A DNA stretch of 64,000 nucleotides from Lamellibrachia columna (GCA_963662155.1 OY759270.1:8462461-8526460); one strand, 5' to 3'; counted from the first letter of the stretch, positions 13,229 through 26,370 are shown. The notes: generated by a model not told the origin, from the letters alone. Made by a program: numbers and translations.

Positions 13229-14351
13229 CAGAGGACTCCGCTTAACAGAATCACGGATGACAGAATCAGCCGTTTAGTAGAATAAAAATGGCCGGGATGG
13301 AATCATTCCCTATTCTGCTGTGTTAAAATGGTTGGGACGGAATCATTCCTATTCCTGCTGTGTTAAAATGGCTGGGATGGAATCATTCCCTATTCCTGCT
13401 GTGTTAAAATGACTGGGATGGAATCATTCCCTATTCCTGCTGTGTTAAAATGGTTTGGATGGAATCATTCCACATTCCTGCTGTGTTAAAATGACTGGGG
13501 TGGAATCATTCCCTATTTTTGCTGTGTTAAAATGACTGGGGATGGAATCATTCCATATTCCTGCTGTTTTGAAATGACTGGGGGTGGAATCATTCCCTAT
13601 TCCTGCTGTGTTAAAATGACTGGGATGGAATCATTCCCTATACCTGCTGTGTTAAAATGGTTGGGATGGAATCATTCCCTATTCCCTGCTGTGTTTAAAA
13701 TGACTGGGATTGGAATCATTCCCTATTCCTGCTGTGTTAAAATGACTGGGGTGGAATTAATTCCCTATTCCTGCTGTTTTAAAATGGCTGGTATGGAATC
13801 ATTCCCTATTCCTGATGTGTTAAAACGACTGGGGTGGAATTCATTCCCTATTCCTGCTGTGTTAAAATGGCTGGGATGGAATCATTCCCTATTCCTGCTG
13901 TGTTAAAATGGCTGGGATGGAATCATTCCCTATTCCTGCTGTGTTAAAATGCCCCGCTTAATACAATCACATCCTCCGCTTAGAAGAAGAATCAGATGCC
14001 CGAAAAACGACACATTGTAGTGCGAAAAATATATTCCTGGAAAACACCACGGATTAACATTTTGTCTGTTGATCGGTGTTTTTGATGCAACAACAAAGAA
14101 CATTACATAGAAAGAGCCTAAGTTGAATGTAACCGTTGCAACGCCGACAAGCCCTCGTGAGATTTACGTCTAAATAAGATAACGTGTTGTTCGAGATTAC
14201 ACATTTACGCAGTTTCGTAGCTACTGTGCAATCATTCAGTATGAACCAAAAAACTCGGCTGTTAACTTCAGCATCATTCTGGTTCGATTTGTCAGAAGCT
14301 TAACAAAATCAAATTGCTCTGCCCCGAAGTGAAGTTAAGGGGAGTTTACTG
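13229..14351. mobile_element. Pogo/Tigger-like non-autonomous element carrying a minisatellite
   Basis: The left end reads CAGAGGACTCCGCTTAAC after TA. The complement of the right end reads CAGTAAACTCCCCTTAAC (14 of 18 bases agree), followed by TGTA. TIRs of this kind (CAG.GGACTCCGCTTAAC) are typical of pogo/Tigger relatives. The interior is mostly a 41-bp minisatellite (about 13310-13960). Fragments of the same family occur at 31844-31902 and 45130-45222. No transposase remains. Confidence 0.6.
13310..13960 (+). repeat. Minisatellite, about 16 x 41 bp
   Basis: Unit contains TGTTAAAATG and the short palindrome GGAATCATTCC. Units differ by 1-2-base indels, so open frames across it are accidental. 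Confidence 0.93.
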
Positions 14352-14365
14352 TGTACACTACCCAA

Positions 14366-14367
<2 letters not shown>

Positions 14368-14429
<62 letters not shown>
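14368..14429. repeat. (TA)n microsatellite
   Basis: About 31 dinucleotides, directly after the pogo-like element. Confidence 0.98.
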
Positions 14430-14432
<3 letters not shown>

Positions 14433-14696
14433 GCCTATGTACAACGTATATACGACGTAACGATTGCCTGTCATACTATATAATACTATATAATACAAGT
14501 GTTATGCGTTGTTTTTTTTCTTCTTATATAAATAACTTTTTTTTGCGTGGAAATTAAGCAGCGATTATGCAAGACAACGATATGTGCTCCTCTACGGATG
14601 CACAAACAAACAAAACAACATTTCAACATTCATTGGCAGCTACATCTAATCACAACTATAAAGATTATTGTGTTTAAAGTAAACATATACATTATG

Positions 14697-14698
14697 TA

Positions 14699-14742
<44 letters not shown>
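14697..14742. repeat. (ACGC)n microsatellite
   Basis: About 11 units. The same tetranucleotide recurs at 37821-37864 and, as the complement, at 45852-45923. Confidence 0.97.
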
Positions 14743-14974
14743 CACATATTCGACATCGCCACAGCACACTACTAATATTGTTTCTCCAGTACTTCAGTGC
14801 AGTGCTACGCCGGTGCGATACAATGCGAGCCTACGGCTGCGCCACAGTCGGCTGTTTGCAAGTGTTTTACTTCAAGCGATACCTGTTTTACTTCACGGCG
14901 TTTGCTGTGGACGTCACAGCTTCTATCTCTGGCAAGCCTATCTCCCTAAGCAAAACAACCCCTAGCGTCATCCT

Positions 14975-14988
14975 GTTGCCATAGCAAC
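14975..14988 (+). promoter_or_regulatory. RFX X-box (ciliary-gene type promoter element)
   Basis: GTTGCCATAGCAAC fits the RFX X-box GTNRCC-N(0-3)-RGYAAC with strong half-sites and a 2-base spacer. A GC-rich stretch follows and ends at a good donor (CCACCTG, then GTAGGT, at 15161/15162). This could be a non-coding first exon; it has no ATG. No further exons were recognised. Confidence 0.45.
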
Positions 14989-15161
14989 GCGATTTGTTAA
15001 TCGTCGGCGGCACTGCCGGGAGTCGCGTCTTCCCTCTCCCGAGACGCTGGGAACTAGCACAGGAGGAGCGAAGGGAAGCGGTTGGGATCGACGGCTGGCC
15101 GCGGGATTTCGTCGCACTCGTCGTCCGCCTAGGGACGGCCCAGCGACTTGCACGCCACCTG

Positions 15162-15597
15162 GTAGGTTGTTACTGGTTCGCACCGCAGGTGTATCTCAGG
15201 TTCTGATGCGCACTTTATATCTTACTGCGAGATACTTCATGTTCGTGGGATGTACGTCTTGGGATTTACAAAAAGTTGCGCCAGTTTGACTGCGTGTGCA
15301 TGCGCGTGCGCGTGCGCGTGCGCGTGAGCGTGTGCGTGCGTGAGTGTTATTTATTAATGATGATGCCGTAAACTGTCGTACATCCGCGTGTAGTAACAGC
15401 ATAGAATACCTGACAGCTAATTCCCATTGAAAATACATCCGGCGAAAAATGTTTCCCGTAATTTGCGCATTGTATTTTATTATCATATACAGGTAATAAA
15501 AAAGTTTTACGCTTCTGTGATCAAGGATGAATATTTACTCAAATTGTTAAATATCGCAGATAAATGGTGTTTAACTGTAGCAGCCATTGTCAACGAT

Positions 15598-15598
<1 letters not shown>
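15162..15598. other. Possible intron after the X-box exon
   Basis: Starts GTAGGT; contains a GTGCGC-type purine-pyrimidine alternating run at about 15295-15340. No exon seen. Confidence 0.3.
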
Positions 15599-15647
<49 letters not shown>

Positions 15648-15656
15648 AGAGAGAGA

Positions 15657-15703
<47 letters not shown>

Positions 15704-15754
15704 CAGAGAGAGAGATAGAGAGAGAGAAAGAGACAGAGAGAGACAGAGAGAGAC

Positions 15755-15823
<69 letters not shown>

Positions 15824-15853
15824 CAGAGAGAGAGAGACAGAGAGAGAGAGACA

Positions 15854-15909
<56 letters not shown>

Positions 15910-15940
15910 AGAGAAGAGAGAGAGAGAAGAGAGAAGAGAG

Positions 15941-15972
<32 letters not shown>

Positions 15973-16011
15973 CAGAGAGAGAGATAGAGAGAGAGAGAGA
16001 CAGAGAGAGAC

Positions 16012-16042
<31 letters not shown>

Positions 16043-16085
16043 CAGAGAGAGAGAGAGACAGAGAGAGAGACAGAGACAGAGAGAA
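15599..16085 (+). repeat. (AG)n polypurine tract with AAG and ACAG interruptions
   Basis: About 490 bases almost purely purine on the + strand, with mirror symmetry. Confidence 0.97.
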
Positions 16086-16689
16086 ATGCTGTGCAGAAAA
16101 TGGAAAATTTCTTTAAAAAATAATTAAGACTCCATATTTCTAAGCTGTTCCTTTCGAAAAATCATGTAGGCCTACATGGCTTCAACACAAACATTATATA
16201 AGCTACATAAATAAGTTGCGTACTGAATTAATGGCCCACCCACAAGTGCGATAAGAACAAATGTGGGCCAGGGTTTTCCTAGTTTCAGTGATTGTGCTTT
16301 CATCTTAAAATTCCAAGTATGCTTTCATCCGCACGGTCAAAGATAAGCTCACCTTGTCGATAAACAATTTAACAAACAAACACACATGTACGCACACACA
16401 TACACACACATGAACGCACGCACACACACCTATCCGTCCGTCCACCGGTTCATCCATTTATGCGCGTGCGCGTGTGCGTGTATGAATGCATAGGAATGTC
16501 GCAGGACTGTGCAGTTATATACTTATATCTGCATTTTTTGCCCCAAATACCTTCTCTAGTCGGCAATTTCAGTACGCGAATGTTTTCAATTTGGTACAGC
16601 TTTTACTGTGCAAACGAATAATTTATTCACGTGGAACATAAACCTTTTTCTGTACCAGATTAAAGGCGCACTTAGAATGTGTTCAAAAG
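16086..16689. other. Intergenic, nothing recognised
   Basis: Short CACA and CGTGCG stretches only. Confidence 0.5.
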
Positions 16690-17472
16690 TGGACACTGGT
16701 GGGGGAGACCGGTGTACACTGGTAGTGGAGACCGGTGTACACTGGTAGGGGAGACCGGTGTACACTGGTAGGGGAGACCGGTGTACACTGGTAGGGGAGA
16801 CCGGTGTACACTGGTAGGGGAGACCGGCGTACACCGGTAGAAGAGACCGGTGTACACTGGTAGGGGAGACCGGTGTACACTGGTGGGGGAGACCGGTGTA
16901 CACTGGTAGTGGAGACCGGTGTACACTGGTAGGGGAGACCGGTGTACACTGGTAGGGGAGACCGGTGTACACTGGTAGGGGAGACCGGTGTACACTGGTA
17001 GGGGAGACCGGCGTACACCGGTAGAAGAGACCGGTGTACACTGGTAGGGGAGACCGGTGTACACTGGTGGGGGAGACCGGTGTACACTGGTAGTGGAGAC
17101 CGGTGTACACTGGTAGGGGAGACCGGTGTACACTGGTAGTGGAGACCGGTGTACACTGGTAGGGGAGACCGGCGTACACCGGTAGAAGAGACCGGTGTAC
17201 ACTGGTAGGGGAGACCGGTGTACACTGGTAGTGGAGACCGGTGTACACTGGTAGGGGAGACCGGTGTACACTGGTAGGGGAGACCGGTGTACACTGGTAG
17301 TGGAGACCGGTGTACACTGGTGGGGAGACCGGCGTACACCGGTAGAAGAGATCGGTGTACACTGGTAGGGGAGACCGGTGTACACTGGTAGTGGAGACCG
17401 GTGTACGCTGGTAGGGGAGACCGGTGTACGCTGGTAGGGGAGACCGGTGTACGCTGGTAGGGGAGACCGGGG
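16690..17472 (+). repeat. Minisatellite, about 34 x 23 bp
   Basis: Unit ACCGGTGTACACTGGTAGGG plus GAG, containing a near-palindrome ACCGGTGTACAC(T/C)GGT. Minus-strand frames of 237-322 codons over it are artefacts. Confidence 0.97.
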
Positions 17473-17616
17473 CTAGCTGTAGCAAAGCATATTTCAGGAT
17501 TGCGGTCCGGATTGTGACCAGTTCGAAACTTGTTGAATGCCAGCGAAACAGCAAATATCCCCCGCAAGTAGCAAGTGGAGAAATAAAAGTTAATGCAATA
17601 TCAGTCCAGTGATGCC

Positions 17617-18549
<933 letters not shown>

Positions 18550-18703
18550 CCTGTCTGATCACCTCGATAGTCAGGACAGAAGTGAAAACCCCCGTCTGAT
18601 CATCTCGATAGTCAGGACAGAAGTGGAAACCCCTGTCTGATCATCTCGATAGTCAGGACAGAAGTGGAAACCCCTGTCTGATCATCTCGATAGTCGGGAC
18701 AGA
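18550..18703 (+). repeat. Minisatellite, about 4 x 42 bp
   Basis: Unit contains CTGTCTGATCATCTCGATAG and GTCAGGACAGAAGTGGAAAC. Confidence 0.9.
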
Positions 18704-18897
18704 AGCAAGTTTCGTGAGGCAAGACCCATGTAACACGAATCCTCACCAATATCAGAGGTCAATATCCTTGCCACGTATCTTGTGCTTACTAAATATCAAT
18801 AGACTTATTACATATAAATATCAAAACAATCACGCCATTGTTTCGTTCAGTATTAGGCATTGGTGTTGCTAATCAATGGTGTGATAAATCTTTTCAA

Positions 18898-19117
18898 GCA
18901 ACAACAACAACAACAACGAGAAATGCCTTTAGTGTTGTAATTGAACAACACATTTAATTTGTATTGTTTATTTTGTTTCAGAGAAATATGTTACTGTTCT
19001 GATGACAAGAGCTATTAGAACGGTAACACATTTCTCTGAAACAAAATAATTCTAAAACATTAAATATGTGGTTCAATTGCAAAACTAAAAGCATTTCTCT
19101 AGTTGTTGTTGTTGTTG
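18898..19117. repeat. 220-bp hairpin with about 100-bp arms and a 16-base loop
   Basis: Left arm 18898-19000, loop 19001-19016, right arm 19017-19117. Arms match closely, including TTATTTTGTTTCAGAGAAAT, and end in (CAA)n at the left and (TTG)n at the right. This could be a MITE with microsatellite ends or a hairpin-RNA locus. Confidence 0.9.
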
Positions 19118-20599
19118 ATGATGGTGGTTATGATGATGATGACGACGACGACGACGATAGTGGTGACTACCACACCGATAACATCATGTTATCATAGTTA
19201 TGACCGCGGGGACGACAACGACGATTATGCTACAATCAGTTAATTACATTTCCAAGATAGTGGATGTTTACGAAAGAGATTCACCGACCAACAGCGTCAT
19301 CGATGTCGTGACACCTGGCGGTCATCAAAGATAACATCGTCAAGCAATCAATCAACGACGCTCATTCATATCTGCCGCAACCGCAGAGGTCCGAGTGAGA
19401 TAACCACAACTATGCAGACTATGCTGTATCTAGAATGATTCATTTGAAATCGCCATGTTTGACAGATCTATTATGTCGTCCCACGTTTGGCATCATTTAA
19501 TGAATGTAATATCTTTTCCTTGTATTTTTCTTTTTGTGACGTGAAAATTAACTACACATTAGAGCACAGACTGTCAGTGAACACCGGCTGACAATAACAT
19601 TAACTACTTATCTTCAAGGGCGGGTGTCGTTGAGATACTGTTCCAATGCCTTACAATGTATTCCTGTGGTCTCCTGTATGTTGGTTCACAAGGACCTCCG
19701 ATGACGATGTAGTGATGTATTGACGATCTGGTCACACTAAATCTTACAACGACTTTGTTCTAAATGATGCTATTATAATTGAACAGAGCTGGACTGGAGG
19801 CTCAAGTACGACTCGGCTCTCACTTTAACAAAACTTGAGACTTGATTTTAGGCTCGAGCATTTAGAACTAATGATTTACTTGGGACTTGCCAGCGAAATG
19901 AGCGAAATTCTGTCGTTACACCTAACCCAAATTTTTGTCGACAGCAAGACAGTAGTAGGTTTACGAGTGACGTGAAACTTAGCCTCATGGTTGAGGCTTA
20001 CGTGTATAAAAAGAGTTTGCACGGTACTCTTATTGGTATGGACAAATAATTGCGACTTGACATGGAATTGACGGATCCGTCACATGACTGTGTGCCTAAC
20101 AACTAGGTCCGTCAAACTAACAAACATGGCCACCGCTGTTCGATATTCCGTAGTGCTTTGAGTTGTAATTATTACCCAAACATGTTGTCTTTACGTTGTT
20201 TCAACTAGAATAATACGTGAGAGGGTTTGATCTGGTAGATGTCACCCCTGGTAATTTAACATAATTATTATATGTAAACATAATTGCTAAGGCGAAGCTT
20301 GACGGAGGTTACGCTCATAATTAGGATTGTGACGTCAGATTCTGGATCCGTCAATTGCGTCTCTGGTGACTTGGGACTTGATTTCTTGGTAAGGACAAAG
20401 GTTTGAAACTTGACTTGGATTTGCGTTTGAACTCGAAGAAAAAACAATTCCAACATTTCTCTGTAACGGGGTAGGCAGTTCCACCCAATTACAGTTGCAT
20501 ATTAATAATAACATAATAAATTATTTCCTATGTTTATTAGGTTTAGTTGAGCTACGACTATTGATGCGCCTTCTCACTGATAATGTTGTGTTAGGATTT
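19118..20599. other. Intergenic, possible decayed repeat
   Basis: (GAT)n/(GAC)n start, then recurring GACTTGGGACTTG-like and GGATCCGTCA words at 19.8-20.4 kb that suggest an old element without resolvable ends. Confidence 0.35.
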
Positions 20600-22870
20600 T
20601 AGTCTATAATAATAATAATAATAATTAATTCTATGGCGCCTATATCCTCACGAACCTGAGCTCAGAGGCGCAACAAAACAGAATCATTAAGCATAATCAT
20701 GAACAGGGACGTGCAAAAGTCAGTATCAGAACGAGGGACAACCGAACATTTATGGTGGAAATGCAATTTGCAAGAGATATGTCTTGAGTTTTTTTGCGGA
20801 AAATAGCAATAGTTTCAGATGTTTTCAAAGTGATAGGGAGTTCATTCCAGACCCCAGGCGCAGCAACAGAGAAAGCACGTTTACCCAAGTTAAGTTTTGT
20901 TTTAGGTACAATAAGTTGTGAAATTGATGATCGTAGCTGCCTAGGGATATTTGAAAGATGCAGGAAACTGGCCAAGTAGGGCGGTTGTTGTGTAGATAGA
21001 GCACGATATGTAAGAGTGGACAGCTTCAAATCAATTCGATAAGAAACTGGAAACCAGTGCAATTGTTTAAGTAGTGGTACTGACGGTGAAAACCGAGGTG
21101 CAATGAGAACCACACGTGTCAGACAATTTTGTACTCGTTGGAGTTTAGCCAAGTCTCTTTTAGCGATGTTATTTAGTAGTGAATTACAATAGTCAAGACA
21201 GCTACTAATTAGTGCCATTGATATTGTTTTAGCAGTAGATATAGATATGTGACGCCGATTTCGACGGAGTTCATGAATGTGATAGAAACAGGATTTACAT
21301 ACTTGATAAAAGTTGAAGTCCCTATCAAAGACAACACTTAGATTGCGAACAGTATCTGATGGGAATGTATCACTGCCGAGCAGTTTAACTGGAAAATGGT
21401 TGTTGACTCTATTTCGTTGTTGTTTAGTGCCAATAATAATAAGGTCTGTTTAATATGGATTAAGCTTTAGCTTACTTGATTCCATCCACAACAAGATATC
21501 AGTAAGATAATCACTTTAAAAAATCAAAACAGATTATTGTGCATTTGATTGTGAAAGTGATATGTAAACATGTGTGTCATCAGCATAAAGGTGATGACTG
21601 AGATTATGATTAGTAATGACTTGGCTGAGCGATGTAGTATATAAGCTGAACAGAACAGGGCCAAGGACGGATCCTTGCGGCACTCCGAATGGAAGGTGTT
21701 GTGGGCAAGATAATGTGCCAGATAAGTTAACACTTTGATATCTGTCTGAAAAATATGATTTGAACCACTGAAGAGCGGGCCCAGAAAATGCCAAAATATC
21801 TATGGAGGCGTTGTAAAAGGATTAAATTATCAATTGTATCGAAAGCAGCTGAGAGATCAAGTAAAGTGAGTGCTGTGACTTTGCCACTGTCCATGTTGCA
21901 ACTATATCATTGTGTATCTTGAGAAGAGCTGTTTCGGTAGAGTGGAATCGTTTATATGCAGACTGCAGATCATTTGATAAGTGATGGTTGTAAATATGTT
22001 CATGAAGGCGATTAGCAACCACTTTTTCCGATATTTTTTTTACAGAAAACTGAGATTGGAGATAGGACGATAATTCTTTAGGTCATTTTTGCACAAAGTT
22101 TGTTTTTTAATAAGAGGATTTACAAGAGCTTGTTTGAAATTCCATAGAACAACTCCGCCCTGCATCGAAAGGTTTATGATAATAGCATTGGGAAAGATGA
22201 GTTGATTGATACAGCTTTTTAGTGTTGGAAATGGGTCAAGATCACACGATTTGTTAGGATGTTTTTTAAATAATGATGAGAACTTCATTAGTAGTTGCAG
22301 GTGTGAAACTCTGTGGTGTTTTTTCAGAAAGTGGTGGTTCAGGGAAATCATAGTCATTATCATTAATGAAAAAATTTGATCGAATACGAGCAATCTTATT
22401 TGTAAAGTATTTTGAAAAAGAACTACACAATGTATCCAGTGAAGAATGTTCAGGCAGTGCTTTTAATTTCTGCCGATGTAGAATTGTGTTTACAGATTTC
22501 CACATCTGGCGAGGGTTTTCAGAATGTATTGAGATAAAATGTGTATAGTAATCAGACTTTGCTTTTGACATCATGTGATTGCATATATGTAGCTGTTTAG
22601 TATAACGGGATCGATGAATTAGAGAACGAGTTCGTCGCCAAATTCTTTCACCTTATTTTCTTATTTATGTTCATGTTTGCCAAATACAGAGTCAGTCACA
22701 TTCTGTCAGCAGAGATCACAGTCTTACACTAATTCAACTATTATATTTGATATCTTAATAAGTAAAGCGTCAAATGTGAACGTCGGTGTATGTGATGGAA
22801 CTTGAGCTGAGTCATCCAGTGCTATTTTAAGGCGACATAGAAGCTGGGTTCGTGTATGTCTGACAGTGAT
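20600..22870 (-). mobile_element. Degraded LINE, L2/CR1-like, minus strand, with (ATT)n tail
   Basis: Minus-strand fragments in order: linker after the endonuclease (22266-22650, K-A-K-S-D-Y-Y), fingers (22040-22393), palm start (21822-22022), catalytic part with G-V-P-Q-G-S-V-L-G-P and YADD (21534-21794), and a C-terminal part (20697-21218, L-D-Y-C-N-S-L-L). Frames are broken by several indels and stops. The 3' end has a G-C-G-C-C-A-T-A stretch followed by (ATT)n, seen as (AAT)n on the + strand at 20607-20625. The upper limit is approximate. Different family from the CR1 copies at 39 and 60 kb. Confidence 0.83.
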
Positions 22871-22969
22871 CGATTCCTAGTCTTGTTCATCGCGGCTCCC
22901 TGGTTATAACTTCCGATTTTACACGAGACGCAACCGAACCCGACTGACGCAGACTATCTGCCAGGTAGC

Positions 22970-23302
22970 GCCGCTAGTCACAGTGAGGTAGTTCGCCGGT
23001 AGTTCGCCGTCCATCCACCCGGTGCGCTGCGCCGCCATACAGCGATGCAGTGTTGCTGCTTTGAAGAGGACGCTTTGCTAGGGACGGTTCTGCAGCGTTG
23101 AGCCTCACAGGACGCTGACTTCTTGTGTTGTGTACTGACTCAAAGCAGCGACAACGACATACTACACCAGTGGACGTGAGCATACTTCATTTATCGCGTA
23201 CTTCCCCGAATTCGAGGCAGTGTACTAATTGTGGACCTGTCGGGCCCGGCCTTCCACAGCTGCCGGTGTCTCAAGCTAACGATGCAACGAAATCCGCCTC
23301 AG
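22970..23302 (+). other. Possible first exon ending in a consensus donor
   Basis: A GC-rich 330-bp stretch, unlike its AT-rich flanks, ends CTCAG and is followed by GTGAGT, a perfect donor. One frame is open from 23125 to the donor, but I recognise no protein. It may be an untranslated or short coding first exon. Very tentative. Confidence 0.22.
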
Positions 23303-23763
23303 GTGAGTTCCACGCTACCTCTCACTACTCAGTCTAATGGATTGGCTCGTCGCAGTCTCAGCCCAGGATAACAATAACATCCCCTGTTTAATTAACAACT
23401 TCTAGTTTGGCGAGGCAACGGATTTTTATCCGCAGACGGAGTCGGTTTTAGTGTCAGAGTTGTACACTGTCTTTGAAGAGAGGGACGTACAGTCGCTGCC
23501 CGGCGGTAGCGCCTGTGGTATGTGAGACTTAAAAGAGGCATTAGATGTAATGATGTCTGTGCCGTGGAGCGTACAACGTTTGTCTACAAGGTCTCTGGAT
23601 TAGAGCCAGCGTGCAACGACCCTGGATTAGAGCCAGCGTGCAACGACCCTACCGGGGTTACGAGGAGTGTTACACGTTAAATAAAAGGGTTAAGATATAA
23701 TCAATGTCCATGAAGAAGCAAACATGGATGGTTTTCTCCCTGTTTTCAAACGTGCAGCTCTAT

Positions 23764-25095
23764 ACAGAGGCATCCACCCTACAGAGACAGCCCCAAGTGT
23801 TGTCTTTAGATGAAAGCCGCTTCATGATAAATTGTAGGGTATAGGGGTAAGGAAGTTAGGGACCACTACGGTCTTCCCTCGCTTAAGGTAGGGGTAGGGA
23901 AGTTAGGGACCACTACGGTCTTCCCTCGCTTAAGGTAGGGGTAGGGAAGTTAGGGACCACTACGGTCTTCCCTCGCTTAAGGTAGGGGTAGGGAAGTTAG
24001 GGACCACTACGGTCTTCCCTCGCTTAAGGTAGGGGTAGGGAAGTTAGGGACTACTACGGTCTTCCCTCGCTTAAGGTAGGGGTAGGGAAGTTAGGGACCA
24101 CTACGGTCTTCCCTCGCTTAAGGTAAGGGTAGGGAAGTTAGGGACCACTACGGTCTTCCCTCGCTTAAGGTAGGGGTAGGGAAGTTAGGGACCACTACGG
24201 TCTTCCCTCGCTTAAGGTAGGGGTAGGGAAGTTAGGGACCACTACGGTCTTCCCTCGCTTAAGGTAGGGGTAGGGAAGTTAGGGACCACTACGGTCTTCC
24301 CTCGCTTAAGGTAGGGGTAGGGAAGTTAGGGACCACTACGGTCTTCCCTCGCTTAAGGTAGGGGTAGGGAAGTTAGGGACTACTACGGTCTTCCCTCGCT
24401 TAAGGTAAGGGTAGGGAAGTTAGGGACCACTACGGTCTTCCCTCGCTTAAGGTAGGGGTAGGGAAGTTAGGGACCACTACGGTCTTCCCTCGCTTAAGGT
24501 AGGGGTAGGGAAGTTAGGGACTACTACGGTCTTCCCTCGCTTAAGGTAGGGGTAGGGAAGTTAGGGACCACTACGGTCTTCCCTCGCTTAAGGTAGGGGT
24601 AGGGAAGTTAGGGACTACTACGGTCTTCCCTCGCTTAAGGTAGGGGTAGGGAAGTTAGGGACCACTACGGTCTTCCCTCGCTTAAGGTAGGGGTAGGGAA
24701 GTTAGGGACCACTACGGTCTTCCCTCGCTTAAGGTAGGGGTTGGGAAGTTAGGGACCACTACGGTCTTCCCTCGCTTAAGGTAGGGGTAGGGAAGTTAGG
24801 GACCACTACGGTCTTCCCTCGCTTAAGGTAGGGGTAGGGAAGTTAGGGACCACTACGGTCTTCCCTCGCTTAAGGTAGGGGTAGGGAAGTTAGGGACCAC
24901 TACGGTCTTCCCTCGCTTAAGGTAGGGGTAGGGAAGTTAGGGACCACTGCGGTCTTCCCTCGCTTAAGTGCATGCAACACGCACTGTGCCGATACTATCA
25001 ATATCATTGACATGACGTAATAATGAAGGAGTTCATTCAACTAAAATATAAAACAAACTTTTGGTTTGATCGTGCGACAACTATAAGACAAAATT
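23764..25095. repeat. Dispersed segment, copy with expanded minisatellite
   Basis: Left flank (AGAGACAGCCCCAAGTGTTG, CTTCATGATAAAT) and right flank (TTAAGTGCATGCAA, GATACTATCAA, TTCATTCAACTAAA) match the segment at 27340-27570. Here the central unit is repeated about 24 times. Confidence 0.82.
23839..24968 (+). repeat. Minisatellite, about 24 x 47 bp
   Basis: Unit contains GGGAAGTTAGGGACCACTAC then GGTCTTCCCTCGCTTAAGGT. Variants are mostly single substitutions (CCACTAC or CTACTAC). Confidence 0.96.
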
Positions 25096-26167
25096 AATTC
25101 CCACCATCTGAAACGCTAATCCTACACGCGTGCGCACACACTTAATATTATAACATAATCACTTATCATATTTTCAGATATTTTCAGTTAAATTACTTTT
25201 CCCCGGATTGAGTTTTTTTTATTTCATAATACATACATTTGAGTAGGCCCTAATATAATGAAGTATATAGGTTCTAACGGAATTCAACTAACCCGGATTA
25301 AATTAGATTTCGTAGTCGGCTTTTAACTGGGGTTGCCTTTCGCTTCCGCTTCCATTCATTTTCCCTCGAGCATGAAAGTGTTTTCCAGTTTAATATGTGA
25401 ACTAAGACTGCACGACCCACCGTTTGCTTTTAACCCATCGGAAAACTTTGAATAAAAGCATGATTACGTCTAAAACAGTATGCACATCGAATAGAGGTTA
25501 TAAGTCTATCACAATATTAAAATCTCGCATGCGCAGAAGCGGCGAACGGTCCACATGTTATATAATTCGTGTTTACGCTACACCGGAAATACCATCGGCG
25601 AGGTAAACAACGCGCATTCTGGGAGGTTGGTATTTCGTTATTTCTCGTTCGGAACAATCATATTTGGTCAGACCACCAAAACGCCACAAAACCTGATAGT
25701 GATAAGTCTTTATTACTTTTAATTATGACTAAACAAATATTTAATTGGTATGGTTGTCATTCGTATGTTAAATGTGTATGTTAGGGCCTATCTCAAATGT
25801 GACTTGTAATATAAGCGTAAGGTGGTTATACATTTGGTAATGGTCATTTGGTAATGGTCATTTGGGACGGTGTAGTTTCTTAAATGTTGAAAGAGGCTGA
25901 ATTTAGGAGAGATGTCCATTAATTTATAATACATAATGCTTGGTGGTAAAGCATGTAATATATTATATTGCAGTTGTAAAGAAGCTACTTATATGTGTGT
26001 TAAGTGAATGTGTAAAATGGTGAAAGTATTATATATATTTTTAGAACATCTAGTAGAGAGTTTAATGTACTGATCGATGCAGATGGATATGTATCAAGAC
26101 AGTTCCCTTATTGTACAGTCTTTTACATGCATAAATATTTTTTATAACCTAGCAACGTATAATGAAG
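25096..26167. other. AT-rich intergenic sequence
   Basis: Contains only the weak NRF1/ETS cluster listed separately and a doubled CATTTGGTAATGGT. Confidence 0.5.
25527..25590. promoter_or_regulatory. Weak promoter-like cluster: NRF1 and ETS sites
   Basis: GCATGCGCA at 25527-25535 and ACCGGAAAT at 25582-25590, in the only GC-rich part of its neighbourhood. A possible donor (GGCGAG, then GTAAAC) follows near 25605. No coding exon seen. Confidence 0.22.
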
Positions 26168-26370
26168 AACAATGCCAGGGGTCTGCCAGTGCGTTAGGGG
26201 TGATTGGACACCCAGAAAACAATGCCAGGGTCTGCCAGTGCGTTAGGGGTGATTGGACACCCAGAAAACAGTGCGAGGGGTCTGCCAGTGCGTTAGGGGT
26301 GATTGGACACCCAGAAAACAGTGCGAGGGGTCTGCCAGTGCGTTAGGGGTGATTGGACACCCAGAAAACA
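26168..26370 (+). repeat. Minisatellite, 4 x about 50 bp
   Basis: Unit contains GGTCTGCCAGTGCGTTAGGG and GTGATTGGACACCCAGAAAA. Confidence 0.93.

Noticed and set aside
15427..15987. 186-codon Arg-Glu frame
   Set aside because: Translation of the (AG)n tract.
16586..17567. Minus-strand frames of 237-322 codons
   Set aside because: They are translations of the 23-bp minisatellite (three units make 69 bp); no unique coding sequence.
23839..24968. TTAGGG in every unit, suggesting internal telomeric sequence
   Set aside because: TTAGGG occurs once per 47-bp unit, not in tandem, so it is incidental.
23839..24968. CRISPR-like regular repeats
   Set aside because: Units are directly adjacent without unique spacers and the genome is eukaryotic; ordinary minisatellite.
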